DNA of 64,000 nt. Source: Lonicera japonica (taxonomy: Eukaryota > Streptophyta > Magnoliopsida > Dipsacales > Caprifoliaceae). Positions 1 to 10,195 of the stretch are shown here, one piece after another. The notes beneath the pieces are model-generated. The model had not been told where the DNA came from, made no database searches, and worked only from the letters and a program-made list of their open reading frames with translations. The DNA lies in assembly GCA_021464415.1 (NCBI GenBank), contig CM038466.1, forward strand, positions 23,995,017 to 24,059,016, read 5' to 3'. Made by a program: the position numbers and the translations under genes. The first letter of the stretch is position 1; each line of letters opens with the position of its first letter.

Positions 1-400
1 GCTCTTTTTAGGTACATATCTGAATATATTAATTTACCATTTAGAAATACTGCGAAGTCTGGTGTGTTAAAATTGTTTAAAAAGGAAAAACTACAACTTC
101 GTGAACTTTTTAAATATGTCCAAGGAAGAATCTGTTTAACTTCAGACTTGTGGAGTTCCATTACAACTGATGGCTACCTCACTTTAACAACACACTTTTT
201 TGATGAGAATTCGAAATTGAATAAAAAGAATATAAACTTTTGTGTAATGCCCCCTTCTTACACTGGTATGGCTCTTTCTGAAAAAAATTATACACTTCTA
301 ACTAAGTGGGAAATTGAAGAAAAGTTGTTTTCCATAACCTTGGACATTGCTTTGAGCAATATTGCTTTTGTTGAAATTTTGAAGAGCCAATTAAATTTAA

Positions 401-1045
401 GGGTGTTGGTAAAAGCACCCTTGGAAATTAATTTAAACACTCATTTTTTAGGCACTCGTATTTAGATTTTATTTTTACAAGAGCACCCGTAATAGTTAAA
501 GCACCCTACTAGTGTCATCACCAATATTTTCACCGATAGACAAAATTAGATCCCCAGCATCCTTTAAAATAATTGTTGTTGAATTGTTTAATGAATTGTT
601 TGTGAGAGATGAAGCATTACTTGACCGGATTGAATTTCTATTTTCATTTAAAACCACTAAATTAACATCATCTCCTATGGTTAAAATCCCACCGAAACCG
701 ATGACCTAAATATCTCTATTAGCCTCCCATATGACAGGTACGTGGTTGTGGGATTTTGTTATACCAAATTCCAACATTTCTGAACAGAGAGTCACCAGGG
801 CTGAAGAACCCAAGTGCAAAATTTTCCCATGAAGAGATAATTGTTTTACCATCTCTTATCAATTGGCCATGTCTAATTGTGTTTACTGCAGAGCATTCTA
901 AAAAAGTGTGAGAAGAAAACTTTTCAAAATATTAGCTTTGATATATGAAAGTGCCTTTAAAATACAACTTTTACTTAAATGATTTTTTTTTAAAATTAAA
1001 GAAGGGTGTTTAAACTGAATTTTAAGGGTGCTTTTACTTGCACCC
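401..1045. mobile_element. Non-autonomous Mutator-like element (Pack-MULE)
   Basis: Terminal inverted repeats begin GGGTG and share GTAAAAGCACCC (401-420 against 1026-1045). The similarity continues imperfectly for about 45 bp, including TTTAAACAC. A 9-bp direct repeat TAAATTTAA flanks the element at 392-400 and 1046-1054, the length expected of Mutator. The element interrupts the hAT transposase frame, and removing it with one repeat copy restores the frame LNLKGALLLN. A further TIR-like pair of GCACCC words at 483-507 borders the cargo. Its cargo is the receptor-kinase fragment described separately. No transposase is present. Confidence 0.88.
508..894 (-). pseudogene. Captured G-type lectin S-receptor-like kinase fragment
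   Basis: The - strand, read from about 894 down to 508, gives successive pieces of the B-lectin (bulb-lectin) ectodomain of plant S-domain receptor kinases. They are [20 protein letters not shown], then [14 protein letters not shown], then after a frameshift near 735-740 VIWEANRD, then GGILTIGDDVNLVVLNEN, SSNASS, and ILKDAGDLIL. Known family: these kinases carry the ordered blocks ELGFFSPG, VGIWYKKIP, VVWVANRD, LTIGDDGNLVLL and LLDTGNLVL. The frameshift and an in-frame stop near 706 make it non-functional. It lies wholly inside the Mutator-like element, so I infer transduplication of an exon from a receptor-kinase gene elsewhere. It has no signal peptide, transmembrane segment or kinase domain. 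Confidence 0.85.
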
Positions 1046-2616
1046 TAAATTTAAAAGGTGCACTTCTACTGAATTGTGATTTCTTTCATATTCGTTGTTA
1101 TGCACACATCCTGAATCTTATTATACAAGACGGGCTTAAAGAAATTGATGAGGCAGATTTTTAGGTTCGAGAAAGTGTAACATACATCAAAGGGTCAGCG
1201 AGTCGAAAGTATAAGTTTTATGATTGTGTTGGTCAAGTCTCTTTAAAGGTGAAGAAGGGTTTGCGACAAGATGTACCAACTAGATGGAACTCAACTTACA
1301 AAATGCTTGATAACGCAATTTATTATCGTCGTGCATTCATTTATTTGCAGTTGAGTGATTCCAACTATAGGTTCTGTCCTTCGCAAGATGAGTGGGAAAT
1401 AGTTGAAAAGATTGCAAAGTATTTGGGCTTGTTTTATGAAATAATGTGTTTATTTTCTGGCACAAAATATCCTATAGCTAACTTGTTCTTTCATCAAGTG
1501 TTTATCATTCGACACACTTTAAAGGAAGCAATGAGTGGTTCATAGTTTTATGGGTAGGATGGCAGTTTAAATAAACTTGAAATTTGAAAAATATTGGTCT
1601 GAATACAGTGTAGTTCTAGTAATTGCTGTTATGTTGGACCTTCGGTTTAAAATTAAGTTTGTTGAGTGGGCCTATTTGAGGCTTTACGGGGTTGATTATA
1701 TTAAGTTTGAACGTGTACATGATGCAATCTTTGATCTGTTTGAGTTATATAGTGTGCAATTTAGTCATCTTGTTAAACAACTTACTCCATTTGATTCTCG
1801 TATGCCTTCAACTGATCGTGACGATTCGTTGTTTATGGTATGAACTTCTTTTAATAATATATATTTTATTAGTTTTTAATATAGTGATCTAACTTAATTA
1901 ATATAATATAGGACTTTGATAATTGTTATAAAGAGGGGTCTTTTAGTGACAAAAAAAACAGAGTTGCACAAGTATTTTGAGGGGGAAAAGATGGGAAGAA
2001 AGCGTGACTTAAATATTTTATCTTGTTGGATGAGTGAACAATTTCACTACCCCATTCTTTCTAGTTTGGCTCATGATGTTTTATCTATTCATATTTCTAC
2101 TGTTGCTTCCGAGTCTGCTTTTAGTATTGGTGGTAAAGTGTTAGATCAATATCGCAGTTCCCTTTTGCTGGAGACGGCCCAAGCGTTGCTTTGCACTAAA
2201 GATTAGATATTTGGAAGGAGTGGTAAAGAATTAATTGGTTATTTCATATTTTGATTCATATTTTATGACATAAAGCACTTTCCCAGTTTAACTAACGATA
2301 ATACAACTCTGTAGGCATAGAAGAACTCGAGAATGATATTGAAAATCTCACATAAGATGTATTCAATTTGCATATAAGTTTGAAAGGTTCTTTTAAAATT
2401 GGTCAAAGCTCTAACGCTATATCACTTAATGTAAATGAAGATTAATACGGTAAGATATATTGTACTTATGTAGCATTAAATATTTAAATGTATCCATCTT
2501 CATGTATGTAAGGGCTTTTTTTTATATCATTGTTTTCTCATTGCAGACTTGCAGTTGGTTAGGAGTATTAGTAGTTGGATACTTGAATGTATTTTTGGTA
2601 TATGAGTTATAGGTAA

Positions 2617-3595
2617 TGTAACGACCCGACCCGACTGGGTCCGAAAACGCGATAAAAATTGAAATAAAATCCAACTTCATTTTATATGTTAAAGTAATTT
2701 GTAAAAATACAATATTTACAATCTCCACTCTACAAATTAAAATACATCGCTCTCCACTATCTACAAAAATAATAAACTACACCACGCCCAACTCGCTAAT
2801 AAAAAACCGACTCTGTCTTAAGACACCTGAGGTATGAAAATGAAAGGGGGCAGTACAAAACACACATGAGTGAAAGCATTTCAACATAATATTTTTTCAA
2901 CAATAAATATTCACAACAACAATCAACGCAACAATTTTCAGTAATTCAACAATACCAATAAATTAAACAAAATACCAACTAGCCTCTTACACGGTCATTC
3001 TCAGTAATATGTTAAAAACTACCCGTCTCACCCATCTCACCACGTCGAAACTTATCTTCAAGCCTTATACAACTGTGGCTTATTATAACTGATTGGCAAT
3101 TAAACTTAACCATGCACCAATTGATTCCACCATAATTTAGCCAACATCAATAAATAATATCGATTAATGAGGTCAAATAAATATACCAAATTCTATCAAG
3201 ACAATGAATTCAATAGGTGTACAACATACATGACAACAAACGAATACTTTAAAATTTTAGCTACATGTTAAATACCGACCCTTACCTTAAAAATAGCACC
3301 ATAATATAACACCATAATAAATAACACCAAAATCCCTGCCTATTCAAACTCACGGCTTGCTCTCTGCTCTTCCCCTATTCTCTGTTTTCTAATACATTCC
3401 CCCAACATAAATATAACGAGTGGAAAGATAAACTCACATGTGGGACCCATGATTATACATGCATATGCCACCTAGAATTTATAGTGTGACTAACTTAAAC
3501 TAAATGTACACCAAGACCACCACCAACTTCCACGTGTACCTCCCCTGCACCAATATATACATCTTATATATAATATACACATACGAGATCTCACA
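2617..3595 (+). mobile_element. Solo LTR, probably Ty3/gypsy
   Basis: It starts TGTAACGACCCGACCC and ends CTCACA, flanked by the 5-bp repeat GGTAA at 2612-2616 and 3596-3600. TG...CA ends with a 5-bp duplication are diagnostic of an LTR. The 979-bp body has no coding region, and no internal domain or second LTR follows. It is therefore a solo LTR left by recombination. The TGTAACGACCC start resembles many plant gypsy LTRs; superfamily and orientation are inferred from that. Confidence 0.85.
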
Positions 3596-4729
3596 GGTAA
3601 TATCTTACAACATGTTTATATTTTATTGTTAGTTAATTTTATTTTAACAAAAAAAGACTTGTACTTTTGTATGGAGATAGTTGTAGAATTCTTGAAAGCC
3701 ATCTCCAACTCATATTGACAAGTTCTTTAGTTTATTATTGTTTTAGGTGGGTTGCTCTGCATTTATAATTTAATTGTCTTTTTAATAATTGAAAGTTCAC
3801 TAATCTAATGATATGTAAATATTTGATTGTGCAGGACCTTTTTTTTGACATGTAATTGTGGGCTACGTTTTTTGGTTGGTTGGTGATCACCTAGAGTTTA
3901 TTTTATTTTGGTTCTAGTGGCTGGTTGGTGATCATATGCAGTTTGATGATGCACCCTTTCGATTCTAGTGGCTGATTCTGTGAATATGGTTTGCACTTGG
4001 ATTAAGTGAATATGGTTTGTACTCGCAGGACTTTTTTTTATATGTAGTGTGGGCTACATCTTTTGATTGTCACTTAGTATTTTATTACATTATTTTAGTT
4101 CCATTTGTTTTTGTAATATGTAATAATTATAGTGGCTATGTGGCTACCTGGTGAATGGTTCTTTTGCTATAGTTTATGATTTTATGTGAATATGGTTTGT
4201 AAATGTATCGAACAAGTGGAACAATTCTGAATTTCTTGATTCTTACATTGTAATATTGGGGCTATGAATATGTAGTGGTGTATAAATAGTGTTAGTATGT
4301 GCATTATTTTTTAAGTTATGTTTTACTTTTTTCTCTGAAACAGTTATAGGTTCGTATATAATTGGGTTAATGCGTAACTTAAATCGTGTGATTTTCGGAT
4401 TATTGTGTAACTAAAAACCGATTCAAACCAATCCGATAAATATAACGGGTTATTTCGAAACGTGTTCGTGCAATTCGTTAATGAAACAAATCATTTATGA
4501 ATTGAAATTTTGGACTCATTAGCTTATTGTTTCGTGTTCGTGTAGAGGCAAAAAAACCAGCATTTGTTATAACTTGATACGAAACCAGCTCGAAACGAAC
4601 CGTTGCCAAGTCTACTTAAAACTCATTATTTAGTTAATTTTCTAATATCATTCCAAACACTGCCTTACGGTACACCAGGCCCAAGTGCAACGGGTGTAGC
4701 CAAATTCTAGTTTTCTCGTGAGGGAGAAA

Positions 4730-7700
4730 ATGGCAGCAGCTCCGGGAAAATGCTTCCTCGTCTCTGGCCCTCCTGTAAGTTCTCTCTCTATATGTATATA
4801 TATATATCTCATTCTCTAGTGTATCTCATATGTATGTATGTATTTGTCTCAGGGAGTGGGTAAAACAACGCTGGTAATTAGAGTACTGGAGAGCCTTACA
4901 AATTCTAACCCTAACTTAAAGGTCCAGGGTTTCTACACTCGTACGTATATACTCTCTCTCTCGATATATATATTTGCATATTTAGCTGATTGAATGAATA
5001 TTGAATATATATATATATATGTAGGTGAGGTTAGAGAAGGAAGTGAGAGGGTTGGATTTGATGTTGTTACTTTGGATGGCCGTAAGGGACCCCTTGCTTC
5101 CACTAAGATTTCAACGTGATGCCCCCTTTCTTCTCTCAATTTTTTCATTGTGCCCTTCTTCTTTGTTCGTCTTGTTTTGCTGAATCTAAACTCTTGAAAT
5201 GCTGTTTGTTTTTATTCTGAATGAGCCTCTGAATATTAAAGTATTTATTTAAATCAAATTTGTTTAAATTCAGCATTAAGCATTGCTGTACCTCTTAAGG
5301 CTGAATGCTTTAAAAAGAATAGCTGTTAACCTCTTAATGATAATAAACAAGGGCATACTTACATATAAAAAACTATGCTCAGAAGTCAGAATATGATTTG
5401 ACAGTGTTTCTACATGAATAGTTCAGAGTATAATTTATCTGAAAAGAATAAAGAGCTTGTGCTTCTATACATTATTGTAGCCTGTTAATATTCTTTATCT
5501 TAAATTGCACTTGAATCTAGAAGTAGCTCTATTCAAAGAATGGTTCATGTAAGTTTACCCGTGCAATCTCTATGGTATCCTCATCAAACCATATTTTGAA
5601 ATAGATTGCGTACAAAGATCCTGTTTTCGGTCGAGTTACAGAACCTATATGGTGAAATGCCATTAGGATATAATTGGTCAAGAACTTTGTTGATATGCAC
5701 TAGATAATGAACTTTCCCCTTTTCCCCCACATGAGGTTTACGTACAAAGGAACCCAAGTTGGATTTTTACTTTTTTGTTTGAATTGATTGTCTTTAAAGT
5801 CTTTAGCTGCTAAAAATATCATTACACATTGAATATGGACCATTTGATTTTTTACACTGAAGTTTCTCCTACCTCTATATGATCTTATAGACGTTCTCTG
5901 ATCTTTGATTAAAGAATCTTTTGACATGGCAGCCCAGAGTCTTTTAGATGGCCTACAGTGGGACAGTACAAGGTAGATTTGGCTTCATTTGAGTCATTGG
6001 CATTGCCCGAGTTGCAGGTAGTTCATTTTTTTCAATACTTTATTTAAGAAGTCAGCAGGAGTATGATTATCTCTGTGAGGTCTTTTGTTAGTTTGGGAAC
6101 CATGTCTATGTATTCCAAATTTAGCCCCTTCTTATAGTTATATGTTGTTTCTCTAGTGATTGAGCCAGACTTCTGTTGGATTGATAATACCCCGAACTAG
6201 TGTTGACACTTTTAATCAACCTAGTTGAAATCTTTATACTCTGTAGCAATGAAAAATTCAATAAATAGATACAAATCCTGAAATTCCTCCTCCGTGTCTG
6301 CTATTCCAATTTCAAACAGCTGAATATTTAGATGATAAATGGCAAGAGCAATTTATTTAGTATCGTACGATTTGGACGTAACGTCAAAACGAGATATATC
6401 GTTTTTTCTATGGCATTTCAGAATGTATAGTGCGATACACACTTAAGTATCGCAATATTTTGGTGTATCAATCGATATATTTTTTTTGGGCGCGTTTGAG
6501 CGAGAGAAACGGCGGAATTAGAACGCACGACTGAGGGAAGTTGGATCATAGAGGAGGGAACAAAACTCGGTTTAGGACTCCATCTAAATTCGAAGGTATC
6601 TATATTTATTTATCTTATTTTTATTTATATTAGGTTTTCAAATTTCAAGTTTAACTTGGTTTAGGACTCTTGCCATTTATCCATTTATAGTTTTACACTA
6701 GTTTTAATTATAATTATAAAGATTTATATTATACACTTTAAACTTGGTTTTCCTACTGCTTGATTTTATCTATTTATTTATATTATATCTTTTTTTTGAT
6801 TGCGTAGTTAAATATCACTATTTTATTTTGTATTTTGCTGATTTATGATGATATTTTGAATTATTCATGTTTAAGACTTCAAGATATAAAATTATATTAA
6901 TCATGATTCTTGAATGAAATATATACTAGTCTACTAGATTGTCTTTTATTCGATTTATATGTATATTTGGTGTACGTATGCATGTTTTGTGTATAAAATA
7001 ACGTATATTTATGTAAATATCGAAATCAAAGCGTATCTTACCATATGTTGCGATACACAATACTAGTTTTTGGCAAAACGATACGCTACTGATACACGAT
7101 ATCGACTACCTTGTTTAGACGTACTAAATTCTTCCTCCATCATAAATGGTAACATATCATAGAGAGGGTTATCGATGTTTTAGCCAAATCCCCAAAATTT
7201 CCAACTTTACTCATGTACCAGATATCATTGAAGTTTATCTGTTTGCCTTCTATCAATCTGGTCTACCTTGCATTGATATATATTCGAAACTGAAGTATCA
7301 AGTGTTTGCACTCTGAATTTGCTCGCTTTTGAATACTCGAAATCATTCGTTGATGGTCATTTGTTATCAGGTCAAAGAAGATACAGATCTTTTCATCATT
7401 GATGAAGTTGGTAAGATGGAGCTGTTCAGTTCTTCATTCTTCCCTGCAGTATTGAAAGTTCTTCAATCCAATATTCCAGTCTTGGCTACCATCCCCATAC
7501 CGAGATCTGGCCGAGACATACCTGGAGGTACATACTTGTCTTACACATTACTTGGAACAATAAAAATTATATTTTCTCCTAGAACACTGTAATGAGTTAC
7601 CTATCTTCACTATTTCTCAACTTCAAAGAACTACTCAATCTGTCTAAAAAAGATAGTCCCACTTTGACTTTAGTACTTTTGAGGGAAACAATAAATTCAA

Positions 7701-8584
7701 GTTAATTATTGGCCAAGACTACAACTGATTTTCTATTGATTATGCTTCATAAAGGAAATGGGACTATCATTTTGAAACAACCAAAAAAGGAAAGTGAGAC
7801 TATGAATTTGAGATGGACGGAGTATTACGTATGTATTTATGCATGTATCATGTATGGAATGCTGCGTATGCATATGCAGTCTGTATATGTACAGCATATG
7901 CCTGCCCATCATGAATTTGTTCTGAAATATTTTCGCTTTCTAAACATGCCCGCCCCTACGCCATGCTCGCAACATGGCCTACAGTAATTTTTTGTAATGC
8001 ATACAACTGTTCTATAGTTATACAAAGCTATTCAGTGACATGCATCTATTAATATACATTTACTTAAAAAGAATTGGGTAGATGGATTGGAGACCTTTTC
8101 TATAGAGATAGAGAATTATGAAGGAATCGAGGAGTAGTTTGAAGTCCGTTAAAGATTGGGTTCATTTTTGTCTTTTTTTCCCAATTAGCAAAAAATTTGT
8201 AGGAATATTCAAAACCGTTCGTGAATATATAGATAAGAGAAGAAGTTGACATGAGATTTGGAATTAGTACCTCACTGCGATTTAGTTGTGTCTCTAATCC
8301 AAATGTTTCTTTGCTATTTCCTTTCTCCTCTGGGTCTGCGCCCTTGACGCGAGGGAATGCCGGACTGCATCTCATATATAATACTTGTTGCTATCCAGCC
8401 TCACTCTGTCAATTTTCCTTATTAGTAGAATTAAGTAATTGTTTATGATTTTATGTATGAAATGACAGTTGCAAGGTTGAGAAATCATCCAGGGGCAACT
8501 GTTTTCACGCTCAGCACAAGTAACAGGGATGCCATTAAAGAGCGAATTTATTCAGAGTTGATTGACTTGCTGCATAAGAATTAG
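4730..8584 (+). CDS. THEP1/NTPCR-type nucleoside-triphosphatase
   Basis: Six coding exons join in phase: 4730-4774, 4853-4940, 5025-5115, 5933-6017, 7371-7527 and 8469-8584. The product is 193 aa, the usual size for the family. The ATG opens MAAAPGKCFLVSGPPGVGKT, placing the Walker A P-loop at residues 13-20 and splitting it with intron 1. Walker B with the family signature LFIIDEVGKMEL is at 110-121. FTLSTSNRD is near the C terminus and the protein ends LLHKN. Known family: THEP1 (bacteria, archaea, eukaryotes; human NTPCR) hydrolyses nucleoside triphosphates slowly and its cell role is unclear. No targeting peptide is evident, so it is probably cytosolic. All introns are GT-AG; introns 4 and 5 contain repeat-like DNA. 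It is convergent with the tomosyn-like gene. A hAT-like end lies 115 bp upstream of the start codon, so the promoter is partly transposon-derived. Confidence 0.95.
6340..7110. repeat. Repeat-like insertion in THEP1 intron 4
   Basis: Both ends of this stretch are rich in TATCG/CGATA words (GTATCGTACGA near 6361; GCGATACAC near 7050; CGATATCGAC near 7100), which gives a loose inverted arrangement. The middle (6489-6598) is less AT-rich and looks like transcript sequence ending AAG before GTATCT, a possible donor site. No clear target-site duplication was found. It is probably a degenerate DNA transposon. Confidence 0.35.
7634..7822. mobile_element. Stowaway-like MITE in THEP1 intron 5
   Basis: The ends CTCAATCTGTCTAAAA and (reverse complement) CTCCGTCCATCTCAAA form degenerate inverted repeats next to TA dinucleotides at 7632-7633 and 7823-7824. 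This is the TA / CTCCGTCC arrangement of plant Stowaway-type MITEs. It is about 190 bp long and has no coding capacity. Confidence 0.6.
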
Positions 8585-8776
8585 CTGTCGCTCAATCATG
8601 GTACTTGAAACTTGTGGTGGGCCACAGCTATATTGCAAATCGGACGGAACAATCATTTGTGGGTGAAATTTTTTTACCTGCCCCTTGTTTTATGCGCTAA
8701 TGAAATCCCTGTGCTAGATTTGCATAGTGTAATACGCTTTTAGGATTTATGTTGTTTAGATCTGTCAACGAGTATC

Positions 8777-8951
8777 ATAATTTCTCTATTTATGGTTCAT
8801 AAAATTGTTTCAATGCATTTTTCTTGGCCGGGGACAGAAAAACAGTTATATCTGATGCATAGCTATAATTTCTCTCTTTATGGTTCATAAAATTGTTTCA
8901 TTGCATTTTTCTTGGTAGGGACAGAAAAACAGTTATATCTAATGCATAACT
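8777..8951. repeat. Tandem duplication, two 88-bp units
   Basis: ATAATTTCTCTATTTATGG at 8777 recurs at 8865 with a few substitutions, and both copies run through GGGACAGAAAAACAGTTATATCT. The array sits about 190 bp after the THEP1 stop, in its 3' UTR or just beyond. Confidence 0.85.
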
Positions 8952-9689
8952 ATGCTAAGTTTTTCCATGAAGAAATTTTTTTTGCTTGGTGGCGAGTAAA
9001 AATTTTTCACCAAAAATATTAAAAAATGAATGATATAAATATTCATAAAATGAGTAACAATTCTCACCTTATTTTTTTATCTTTTTCACACAAACTAAAT
9101 TAATTTATTTTCTTTTTCCATCTTTACAATCAAACAGGAGCGTTATCTTCTCATTTGTTTCGGTTAGGTTAGAATTAAGGCTGATGAAAAGTTTGAGGTC
9201 CCTTGCAGTTTAAGCATAGAGTATTTTCCATTAAATAAAGTGTTTCTATATAATGTCGGGTACACATCTTTTGCATGCTTCCGCAGGATCATAATATTCT
9301 TGAACAAGGGAACTTCTTTGCTCAGCTGGGGATTGCAATACGCCCTATTTGATTGTTGACTTTGAATCTTGCATTACTTTTCCATTACTAAGGTAAACCT
9401 GATGCTGACCAAGTGTAATCAGAAGGCAAAGTAACAACAACAACAAGTTTCTATATCAAACGACGCCAATGTCGGGCCTCTAAATCCTTCTTAATACACA
9501 TCTGCCTTTGACTTCCCTCCATGCTTCCGCATCAGGATCATAATAGTTGCTGTAATTGCCACCCCAACGAGATCCTATCTTTTCTATTCTTGGAATTCTC
9601 TTCTTTGCTCATCGCTGGCTGGATAGGTTTTAACTTTGTACCTTTTTATCAATAACACACGAAGCCCTACCCTGCTTGAATTGTTTACA

Positions 9690-10004
9690 TCTCCCTCTAT
9701 CCCCCATTGTATAATTCCAAGACTTAAACCGAGTGACTTGTGGTATCTTGCACTTTTACCTCTAAGTTAAGAGTTTGCCTTTTACTGAATTGCATTCCTA
9801 ATTCTGTCTTACTTCTGCTTAAACGAAAGCCAACGCTTCTAAAGTTTGTCTCCAAGTTTCCACCTTCCCATGCTCTTCTCTGACTCACCCACTAGGACAA
9901 TAATCTGCAAATGCATAATCGCATGCTGGCTCTTGATGTGTTCCGTGAGTACATCCAAGACCAAGGTAAACAGATAAGGGCTCAAAGCTGACCCTTGGTA
10001 TAGT
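9690..10004 (-). pseudogene. LINE reverse transcriptase fragment
   Basis: The - strand from about 10004 reads YQGSALSPYLFTLVLDVLTE, followed by HIKSQHAIM, LVGESEKS and, after shifts, VGFRLSRSKTE and FSKRQTLNLEVKV. This is the order seen in the reverse transcriptase of plant L1-type LINEs. The catalytic FADD segment is no longer recognisable (it reads near LQII before VLVGES), so this is a dead copy. It lies about 190 bp beyond the tomosyn stop codon in the same orientation and may contribute to that gene's 3' UTR. Confidence 0.85.
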
Positions 10005-10195
10005 TATACAAATACAAATAATTAAGAATACATACAATGCGCAATCAAAGAATATTTAACTGTTCTGAACATCAGTCAAACTATTTTCAAAAAGACAGGT
10101 GCACTAAAATGCCTCCCACTCTATTCAGACACAATTAACACACAAGGAAAAATAAATATATAAACACTAATGTTTTTATTCACATCCTCTTGATA

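Larger units (their letters stand above)
2..2440 (+). pseudogene. hAT (RICESLEEPER/Ac-like) transposase, decayed
   Basis: Reading frames on the + strand match the plant hAT transposase order. Around 120-200 is the RNase-H-like segment with LTSDLWSS. Around 1065-1165 is the HIRC.AHILNLI block. Around 1260-1320 is DVPTRWNSTYKML. Around 1577-1840 is the central part containing MLDLRFK. Around 2090-2205 is the C-terminal dimerisation motif (TVASESAF then VLDQYRSSLL). A short exon-like tail (EELENDIENL) is seen at about 2316-2350. The frame is broken by in-frame stops near 1162 and 1543, by shifts, and by a 645-bp insertion at 401-1045. The host frame rejoins exactly if that insertion is removed. 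The N-terminal BED finger would lie before position 1. This is a dead copy and cannot encode an active transposase. Confidence 0.93.
1..4614 (+). mobile_element. hAT element body, with probable 3' end at about 4614
   Basis: The transposase relic lies in 2-2440. Downstream, 4350-4614 is dense in the short CGTGTTCGTG / GAAACGAACCG words typical of hAT subterminal regions and stops with a TIR-like TTGCCAAGTCTA at 4603-4614. This suggests that one hAT element runs from before the window to about 4614, 115 bp upstream of the THEP1 start codon. Between the two parts are a solo LTR (2617-3595) and unassigned AT-rich sequence, including a diverged direct repeat near 3831 and 4026 (GCAGGAC then GTGGGCTAC). 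The 5' end and the target-site duplication are outside view, so the extent is an inference. Confidence 0.55.
8586..10195. other. Intergenic gap between convergent genes
   Basis: This holds the 3' flanks of THEP1 (+) and the tomosyn-like gene (-), the 88-bp tandem duplication and a LINE relic. 9285-9310 and 9520-9545 share CATGCTTCCGCA...GGATCATAATA, another small duplication of repeat origin. I see no intact gene. Confidence 0.7.

Noticed and set aside
512..709. 65-aa + strand ORF in the Pack-MULE
   Set aside because: It is the antisense shadow of the captured lectin-domain fragment; the - strand gives the family motifs.
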